NCBI GenBank assembly: GCA_007922305.1 | Contig: ML677386.1 | Coordinates: forward strand, 14,215,585 to 14,279,584 | Length of the DNA stretch: 64,000 nt | Origin: Dermatemys mawii | Lineage: Eukaryota > Chordata > Testudines > Dermatemydidae | Reading direction: 5' to 3' | Shown here: in pieces, positions 37,001 through 47,100 of the stretch | How the letters are laid out: each line of letters begins with the position of its first letter | Position numbering within the stretch: the first letter of the stretch is position 1 | Notes under the pieces: model-generated | Seen by the model: the letters and a program-made list of their open reading frames with translations, nothing else | The model's database searches: none | What the model was told of the DNA's origin: nothing | Made by a program: the position numbers and the translations under genes

Positions 37001-40000
37001 GATTTGTCCAAGATCACACAGGGAGTCTGTGTCACAACAGGAGCTTACAACCCAAACCTCTGAAGTCCTAGTTTAGTGCCTTAACCATTGAACCACCAAA
37101 ATCTGATGGTCTTAATGTATTTGGTTTGTAATTTTGAAAGCAATGCACCTAGAATGGTATTCTTCTTACATGAGTTTAACAACTGCACGGCCCACAGACT
37201 TTAATTCAGCTGACCCAGTAAATAATTCTGTCGAGTTTGGGCAACCTTTGTAGTTTTAAACGGCTTTAGATATTTACATTTCCGAAGGTACGTTCTGCAG
37301 TGCAAGCCCTACTCCAGTGCACCTACTGGGATTAGCTAATTATTCACGTGTATGAAAAGTAGGTAAAGAGTAGGAGGGAGATGTTCTTTGCAATCACAGC
37401 CATTTTCAGTTAGCCTGACCCAGACATCCATTAGGATCTATCCTAGGACTCTGATCTTGTTTGTTCCTTCTTGCCCTCACCAATATTTATGGGAGCCCCA
37501 CAAATGAACCCAGGATGAACTTTGCAGGTAAATGATTGTCTTACACTATGGAACAGACAGTGATGGAAAAACAAGCGGGAGATACACTTAACTATTTTGG
37601 AGGAACATGTACCTTCTAGCATGGAAAAGAAAGGCAATCCAGACCCATCTTTATCAAGATGAACACAAGGTCTGCACTGGTAGATTAATTTTTATTTTAC
37701 ATTTCTAACATTAGTATTCCAAAAAACCTACAGAAACTGTGAGACTATAATTGTAGAAACCTCTTTTAAAATTGGGGGAAAAAATTGTGCTGAGAGCTGC
37801 AATATACTATGGCTAGGGAGATTATTTCACTGCAGACATACATTTTAATCTGCTTACTGAGCTTTCAGAACAAAATGTATACCCTCTCCCCACAGAAGAG
37901 ACAAGCATTATGGCTACTGCCTTGTGTGCACATTAACTTTGCCAGCAATCACACAGGAAATCAATAGCAGAGACACGGTTGGAACTCAGATCTGCAGGGT
38001 CCCTGTGCAGTACCTTAAACACAAGAGAACATCACTTCTTTTCTCACAACCCTCTGCCTCAACCACTGTCTCTCCAGTGCACTGAATAAAGAAAGGGTTT
38101 TGTAGAACAAGTAGTACGTAAACATGTAATTAAATATTGTCATCATGCATACACACAAGGGGCCAAATTAAGATTGTCTGGGAAGTGACATACATAGAAT
38201 TAACACCAGCTAATGGAAGAACTCTAATTAGAACTCACAGGCTCTTCCTCACGCCCAGTGCAATATACCCACCCATGGGCCAAAGTTACTAGAGCATCCC
38301 TGTAGCTGGAGCGCTGTAGGACTGGAATATAGGGAAGCTGGCATATAGGTAGCTTTATGGAGCTGGATGGAACATCTGGAGGCATTAGCATCAAGATTCT
38401 AACAAGTTCCACTGAGCATGTGCACCTGGGATGTTAGAGGTTTGTAACTCTGTCATAGTAGGATGGGTTTTCATGAGGACAGGAAAAAACCCTATTAAAA
38501 ACACCTAGAATCACCCCATTCCAAATACCAAATCTTGCTCCAAAACAAGGAGGTACTAAAGCTCTTCAAGGGAATGTTTGGAAAAAATGTTAACATTGGC
38601 CAGACTACCTATTAATCCTTTGCATTATTCTCCAAAACCCTTTCATGGAAATATTCCAAAAACTCGTTCTGAGGCAGAAAGAAAGCATGGAAAATTTCAG
38701 TCTGAGAGATTCAAGTTTGGCACCTTTATTAGCAACTGAAAACAGGGGTTAATAGAAAGAGTTAGACAATCTTAACTGTAGGTTGCTACCAGCTCTGCCT
38801 GTTAAACCTTCAACAAAGGCCAGTAACTTCTCCAGGGGTCTGTTAACTGCAGAACTAGCTTCCCACTGGCATTTCAGATAAATATATTTAAATACATAAA
38901 AACATTTAAGAATAAGCTACAACAATGATTAATAATAAATAGCAACAAGAAAAACAAGGTGAGGTCGAGAGGGAAAAATCAATTAAACCCAATATGCCTA
39001 TCTCCTGTATCATTCCCTCCTCCACCAATCAAATCATTTGATTATGGTATAATTAAACTACAATATATGTATATATTCTTTCAGATAAAGTAAACAAAAG
39101 CATAACCATCCAGACATAAAGCTGATATAGTCTGTGTTTCACACCACTGAGCTATATACAATTATTTGATTTATTTATTTGAAAGCATGAATCTGTAGCA
39201 TCTATCCCAGATGCTAGGCATTTTCATAGCAACTACGGTATGTGATTACAAAAATAAACCCCACACAAAATTCCAGTGCATGCTGCGTTGCTGAAACTAG
39301 ACTATTTGTCCATCATACTAACTCCATATCTGACCACTCTCTAACCCGGACTCCCACACATATACATGCTACCAGGCACCCAAAAGTCTTCTCTCCCTTG
39401 AGCTTTCCAGTATCTTATGAAAGTTAACAAATTCAAGGTCTGTCTGATCAAGGAGAAGGGCACATTTCAGAAGGTGCCATGCCACTTTTCCTTCCCTTTT
39501 AAACTCTTGGGCTGTTTTTAGCACAAGTACCTCTGTCGCGCACACAGCTGCTGCTGTATCACATAGGGAGAAAGATGGTCTGTCACGTAGGCCAGACTCA
39601 AAACCATTTAGGTCTTTATAGTTTGAAATCAATAATGACCTCTACCTGGAAACTAATAGGCAGACAACATATAAATACTCACTGGTCAGAGACCTCTGTA
39701 ATACATAGACATAGCAAGGATCAGATAAGGAGAAAGGCTGGGATTTTTAGGTGTCTAACTCCCATATTTCAATGAGATTTAGGTGCCTGAATCCAATGTG
39801 CTCCTTTGAATATCCCAGAGTGCCTGTGCAACCAAATGATCTAGGCAGTACTAGATCTACTAAAACTTAAGCATCCACCTTTAACATATAGTTCTTTGCT
39901 TCCTAACAGGAGCTAGGAACTTTGCAAAAATGATATTCTCAACTTCTGTGTTACTGTAATATTTGGACTCACAGTGAACCAAGCATAAAGCAGCACTTCC

Positions 40001-43000
40001 AAAAGAACTTGCTGTCAGTGGATGATTACTAAGCAGGGTGTAATAGTGTAGGCTTGAGGCATGGAGGAGCAGTTCTGTGAGCCTTCTGAGTTAAATGTTC
40101 CACTCAGAATCCCACGTCCTGTACTGAAGCTACAATACTAACACCCCGATCAGATTTTTACCAAGAAATACTAGCTGAATGAAGAGCAAGAGGGGACCAA
40201 CCAGTAGTTATATTGACTAGGGATATCTCTTGTCCAGCTCAACTGCCTTTTTACCCAAGAAGTACAGTATTATGTTTTATCAATTTATGGTGCTTACATG
40301 GCTCCCCTACTCCATTACTGTAGTAGCTGAGCATTTCACAGTTTTTAATTATTTATCTTCACAACACCCCTGTGAAGTAGGGAAGTAGTCTTGCTCCCAT
40401 TTTACAAACAGCAAACCAAAGCACAGAGACACTAATTAACTTGTCCAAGTCACCCAGTACATGCTTGAGCAGGCCATTGAACCTACATCTGCTGAACCTA
40501 CATCCCAGGCTAGCATCCTAACCACGGAACTATCCTTCCTCTCTGTTTCAGTCCCCTGCTTCAAATGTCTTCACATTGGGAAAGAATCTATTGTGAACCA
40601 ACTTGAGTCTCAGTACCAGTCCTGATTCCACACTTCTCAAGAGCATGAAAAAAAGTCATATTGAGAGTATTAATGATATAAAGATGAAAACAAACATGCA
40701 ATCTATGTGGCGCCTTGATTACAGCCTCTTTTTATATTTCCTTCATTTCCTCCATTGACATGGTTACAGGGCTTCACACTGATTAGAAGTGAATATTTCC
40801 TCACTGCCTGAAGCCCGATACCGGATTTTCTACAGGACATTTCACAGCTTGGTCCCATCTGTTTGCTACTCCTCTAGTTTTGATGACACTTGTTTTAAAT
40901 TCAATCATGGTCAAATCTGCAATGGGATGACACCTAATAAACATGGATGTGAAGTTATGTTAGTCCTATTACTAAGCTGAGGAGCTGTTGATGGAAGCAA
41001 ATTCACTTGCCACTATATTAGAAAAATGCTGTCAAATCCCCCAAATTACAAATTCTATCGTTATGTGGTTAATAGCTGCATAAGCAGGTAGGTGCTCTAA
41101 AATGTAAAGAAATCAAAACTGAGTTGTGCTGGCATTCAGGAAGATGCTGACACTTTTAGGTGTGCCATTGTACATCAACAGGTACTTTGTGCCTCACTGT
41201 GCATGGAATTACTGTGTCAGAAGTAATTTTTTTTTTATATCACCTCAGTCGGTGGCATTTTGAGTCCCACATACGAGACTTTAAAATGAGTTCTCTCTAA
41301 CTTGTCACAGGCATAGCTTTTTATTTGGCACCCATCACCACTCCGATATTATGCTTTATTATGCCAACATAGGAACCTAAATTGATAGATATAATGTAGA
41401 TGGCATATTGAGAAATTAGCTCAAACAAAATCCTCTAGGGTATTTTGCTGGATCAGTCACTTGCAGTTTGCCTGTGGTTAGTGTTGTAAATAGGATTAGA
41501 GGAAAGAGCCTGGGATTATGTGGTAACAGGCTGGTTGGCAGCAAGACAAATTAGTCATAGAAAAGTGTAGAAAACATAGCATATGCTAGGATGAACAGGT
41601 TCATGTTTAAACAGCTGCCTTGAATAAGGAATTACTGGGACATTTTTTAAATTAAAAAAATACCTTCCCATTCCTTTGTACCAGGCTGATTGAAGATTTG
41701 CCCTTTAATTATCACTTAGCTTTCTTAATTCAGAAATTGCCACCTAGAAGTAACATGTTATATAGCAATACACACACTGGCCCAGATTTTGTTCCCTCTG
41801 AAATCAATGCTAAACAACAGCTGGGAAAAGGATAGGGTCCAGAATATTTCGTTTATATTTTTGATCCAGAATTGTTCTATAGGTTGCCTAGATAAGGGAT
41901 TTTCCTGTATTAACATATTAAATCCAGATTTAATGTTGCAGATCTTCAGACTGTGACTATGTTAAATGCAGTATGGTAAAACAGTGCCCAATAGCATGGA
42001 ATAATCTGCTCCCAGTTACTCTGGTATAAGTTTGGAATAACTTCAGTGCTATGTACCCTAATCTTTAGAAACTGAGGGTGCTCAGCATCTTCCAAATTAG
42101 GGCTTTTACACTAGACCAGGGTCTCTCTCCATAATGCTTAGGTGTCTGGTGAATCTCATTATTAAGAGAGTCACAGCTGGGCAATGAAAAGTGACGTGTG
42201 GGTGAAACCACAAGATCTTAGTATGGGGATTGGGGTTTTGATGTACATACTGTGGCAAAGCTCTGGCCTTGTCCCTGTGGGTCCTGCGCTTCCAGGCGCT
42301 TTGTGCTAGTCTCAGAGGCTCACTGCGACCCTCCATGTAGCCCTTCTTTCTCTAGGCCAGGGTTACAGTCTACAGAGCCCTTTTCATCATCAGGCAGCAA
42401 AGCTGTTGGTGAGAGAACTCCCACAGTCTCTGTTGTCCCTTTGGGCTTATTTCAGGACAGTATAAACCTCCTGTCCTGCTAGGGGCCTGCCTTCCCCTTC
42501 CAGGAGGTGTTTCAGTAGTAGCAGGTTCGGGGGAACCCAGGCCGCCCTCTACTCCGGGTTCCAGCCCAGGGACCCTAATGGTAGTAGCTATTGGTAGCCA
42601 ACCTTTCACTGATAGAGTTGCTACTTTTTCCTGGGCTACTTCCCCACAGCTCTCCCACTTCTCCCTTACCCCAGAGTATCGCAAAGCTTCCTCTCCTCCA
42701 GCTCCTTTCTCCTTGGCTCCCCCACCTGACTAACTGGGAGGTTTTTAACTGGTTTCAGCCAGCCCCTAATTAGCTTCATATGTCCCAATCAGGCTAGCTC
42801 TTTCTGCTGCTTTCTAGAAGCTTCTTGATTGGCCTGGAGTAGCCTTTGTTTGGCTATCCAGGGAACAGGGACCTGCACATCCTGAGGCTAATATACCTGC
42901 CTTCCAGCACTCTCCTATACCCTTCTGGTCTGACTCTGTCACAATACATTTGAGAAGCAAAATTCACTTTTTTGACCACAGAAGAGCAAAAATTAATATC

Positions 43001-44140
43001 TGTTGTTAAGTCCTTCTCACATGCATATAGTTTTAATATGGTTCCATTTGAACAGCAACACCAAAAAGGGCTTTTGCCTGTGGTTCAGCTATAATTCTAT
43101 GGTGTGAAATAGGCCTTTTCTGTTCATTTTTTAAAGAGATCTTGTTTTACACTAGAAAAAAATTAAATTTGATAAGTTGTCCTACACATACACAGCACCT
43201 TTATTATGCAATTTTTGAAGAGGAGTTTCTTTAAAAAACTTGCATGACAGAAGCAAGTCACATCAGTCATACCATGTTTGACTACCTACACTAAGGGTTA
43301 AGAGCATTTTATTGTTCTTTTTAACCACTGTAAGGGGGGATTTTCAAAAGCAGCTAAGATATTCAGGAGCAAATGTCCACGGGATTTTTGCTCCTAAATC
43401 CCATAGCTGCGTTTGAAAATTTCCCACTGTAAGTTTACTGTCCTTATCATACTGTATCTGCTAAAAGATACCAAATGCCCTGTGGCTGGTCAGTGTTTCT
43501 GAGATTTGTAATATGATGATACAAGGAAGGATCCCTCTAGAAACTGGGCATGACCAGAATAGCGTGCTTAGGGATGCAGACTATTTATATCTTTGTTGGT
43601 GTTGGCCTGAGCACCATTAATACTTAAAGCCATCAGAAAATGAGGGCATGCAACACTTTTTAGGATTGGACCCTTAAGGAGAAGAAATGGGACTATGTCT
43701 GTAAGGGAGAAAATAAATAAAAAAGAATAGTAACACACACAAAACACATTTCTTAGCTGTTGTTAAAAGATAAAAACTCTTCAGCTTCACCTTAAGTTTT
43801 CCGAGCTGAACTCTGACTCCAGAAACTTGAGAAACTGCTCTCTCCCCACTGTGTCCTTCAATGCTTCATCCATGCCAAAGCCCCATCGCTTTACCCTCTG
43901 TTGCCCTGGCTCTTTGCTGGGGACAAGGAAAAAAGTAGTCTCAGACTGAGCAAGCACTTTAGTGTTTTATATGCAAATAATGATGGGAACTCCTAAAGTT
44001 CAGCTACAGGTTTCTCACCTTCCAAGTCACTTGTGCTTGTATGCTGTTGTTAGACAGAGATTTAATGGTCAGTACCAAGCACACTGTCAGTGCTAAATCA
44101 ATATAGCATAAGTGTGTGTGTGTATTTATATATATGTGTG

Positions 44141-44174
<34 letters not shown>

Positions 44175-47100
44175 TATATATACATACACACATCTATATA
44201 TGGGGCTCCCCTTCTCGTCTCCCTCCCCAGTGGAACCCTGTATATTGGCCATTGTGGACCTTGCAGTTTTTCATGCAGGTATGTGAATCCATCCGAAACA
44301 ACATGAAACTGGACAGCTGAAAAGACCAAGAGGAAATTGGTATGCATGGTAATCTCATTTCCTATCTGCCTCAGTACTGTGCTGCAGAACGTATGGTTGA
44401 AATCTGCACATTTAAAGCAAAGACGGAAATTATTACCATGTACCTTATTAATCTGAAAGGAAAGAAGAAATAACATACCTGACCTCTAGTTCCCAGAATG
44501 TAGTGTCATCTGATAGCCAAGGGTTAGAGGGGTCAGGTGGCACAAGAAATGGATCATATTCCACATACTGCTCTGTGTAAGCTAACAGACTAGAAAAACA
44601 AAACCATCAAGCATTGTCATGTTAACGCGCTTTTATGATCAGAAAGGTTTTTTTTAAGTAAACAGTGGTAGGATAGTGCTTCCTATTTATTAAGGACTGA
44701 AATAAAATAAACTGCAAGCTTTATTAATACTTCTGAACATTTCTGTATGGAATTTCACAGAAGAATTTCAAATGCATTAATTAATAAAGTCTAACATGCA
44801 CCCCATGAATCACGTTTTAGTCTCACTTTATAGATGTGGCAACTGAAACGCAAAGAGATTGAAATAAGGCACAGAGAGAAGCAGAAATAAAAAACTAATT
44901 ATGTAGATCTGACTGAATCAGGGAGGGCTGAGTTGGGAGGGGAGCTCACCGGGAGGCTTAATGGAGGCAAGGTGGCAACATTATTGTATAACAGATCTGG
45001 GGATAGGTCCCTGAGCTGCAGAGGTGTGTCACTCAGCCTACTGCCTGATTCATCAACTCAGCTGTGCAGTGGCTCATTCAGATGGCCAGACTACAGGGGT
45101 TTGGGAAAAAACAAAACAAAACAGGGCAACCCATGGTTTCTTTAAAACAAGCACCAGTTCTGAAAATAAAGATATTCCTGGCTTTCTGAGAGATATGGTT
45201 GCCCTATTTACTTATAAAAACTGGGTTGTTCAGTCATATTAATGCAGAGTGGGGTGAGAGCACACAGGTTAAGAATCAGTTATTGGCAGGGGCAGAGAAT
45301 GAAACTGGAGTTAATTTTGTTTTAATTTCTCGGGAATGAACTTCGTGCACTGTCCTGGTGCAAAAATGTCTTGCAGGCCCACAAAAAATCATCAACACCA
45401 GCAATGGTACCCGATGACTTTAAGAGGAGTTTGTGAGATGGCCAACAATTTGGCCAATACCAGGGACCGAATGAGGGGCCTCCTGGGCTGAAAATAAGAG
45501 TTGCCCTAGTGAACTAAAGAGCCAGGCTCTTTACTGTGGAGCCATAACAGACACAATCTCTGTACATACATAGGGTAAAGCAAGACATATGCAACAAACA
45601 ATAACCAGTAAGTTACATCTACATTAGGAATTCTGTAGCCTTTTCACCACACTGGGCCTGAAAACAGATAGTAATTTTCCTAGGGTAGGCAACGTCAGGG
45701 AGCTTAGTGTACAAAGCAGTTGTATGATCGGGCTACAGCTTTCTTCTAAATTCATCACTTTTTTTCTGTTTCACTGAACTGAGACAAATGGCATTAAATT
45801 ACATCATATTAGTGAATCAGAAAAAAGACATGCCTTCACAGCTCACACAAATTAAATAGTCTTCAGTCAATCTGAATAACACATCCCAGCTCTCTTGTCT
45901 CCGGCTCTCTGGCTCCTTCTTACAGAAATTTTCTAGAGCCTTCCTTGGACCATTTCAAAAATAGAAATGTGACGACATACGTACCTCTCTGCAACTTTTG
46001 ACATTTTTAATCGATGTCTATCTAACTGTATTTGCCAATATTTTATCTGAAAAAGTGAAGGCAAAAAGTGGCATAAGTAATGTCTTACTTGGCTCTATTT
46101 TAAGAACTTTTATTAGGATTACAATGTAAATTTCATTTTTCCTAAGTCACAGAGAAGTGTATCTGAGCTCTAATGACATATTATCATAATATTTCTTAAA
46201 GCAGATAGAACTCTCTATTAAATAAAAGACATTATACATAACTAAAAATGGACAAGTATAACATTTTTTCCTAAAGGTTCTCATTAACATAAATTTAATT
46301 AGCATTTTAATTTTTACAGAGAAACCCATTAATTGTTCCCAGACACACACCTTTTACCGCTTCTACTGATCTTAGAAAGATTAATGAAGTATTAATAGCA
46401 ATATGTGAGTAAATCCACACACACTGAGATGCAACTATGCTCTCAAATCTTCAAGTGAAGTGTTGGAAGAGAGAGTGAGTGAAGTGGTTACTGCAAAAAG
46501 GCTAATGCATTTAATTAAAAAAAGAACTCACAAATTGGATTATTGGTAAAGCCTTACACTGTTAATAAAGACTAAAAAAAGTTAGTGCTACTCCCATTAC
46601 CCTTAATGAAAGTTATATGCATAAATCTCCATGTACTGGGAAGAGAAGAAATATACTTCCAAACTTTTTTTGCTCTAAACATTTAATTGATCTAATGTAA
46701 ACATTAAATAAATATACTTGACAGTTATGGTAACTCTATTTCAACTTTTTGTTTTCCAGAATGGTTTATTTAGAAGTTTATTATAATTGTTTTCAAACCT
46801 CTTGGTGCAATTCGTCTTCTGTGGGTGGCTTTGTTTCTGGTACTGGTGTGTGGGTAGGACTATGACTTCGAATGTCATTTTGTAATCCATAGACAGACTA
46901 TGAAAAAGTATGGAAAGAAAGACATTTGTTTTCAAAGACTGTTTATGTTATACAAACATCATCAAATATATTTTTGCATTATATATTCAAGAAGTTAGCT
47001 ATGTCGGTGTTTTCACAAGCCTTATATCACTGTTCAACAGTACTGTAAATATGCCATGCACTGAAACACAATGTTGCAGAATGAAATAAAGAAATCTGAG

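Larger units (their letters stand above)
34127..43790 (-). other. RGS7: RGS7 intron
   Basis: 9.7 kb. It holds CR1 copies (34322-34500, 34502-35695), MIR-type SINEs (36815-37100, 37938-38020, 40310-40550), two small palindromic repeats (39740-39825, 43325-43430) and a solo LTR (42251-42943). No further exon recognised. Confidence 0.8.

Noticed and set aside
44004..44476. Several overlapping frames rich in Tyr, Ile, Cys and Val
   Set aside because: They are translations of the GT/TA/CA tract. The region is an RGS7 intron.
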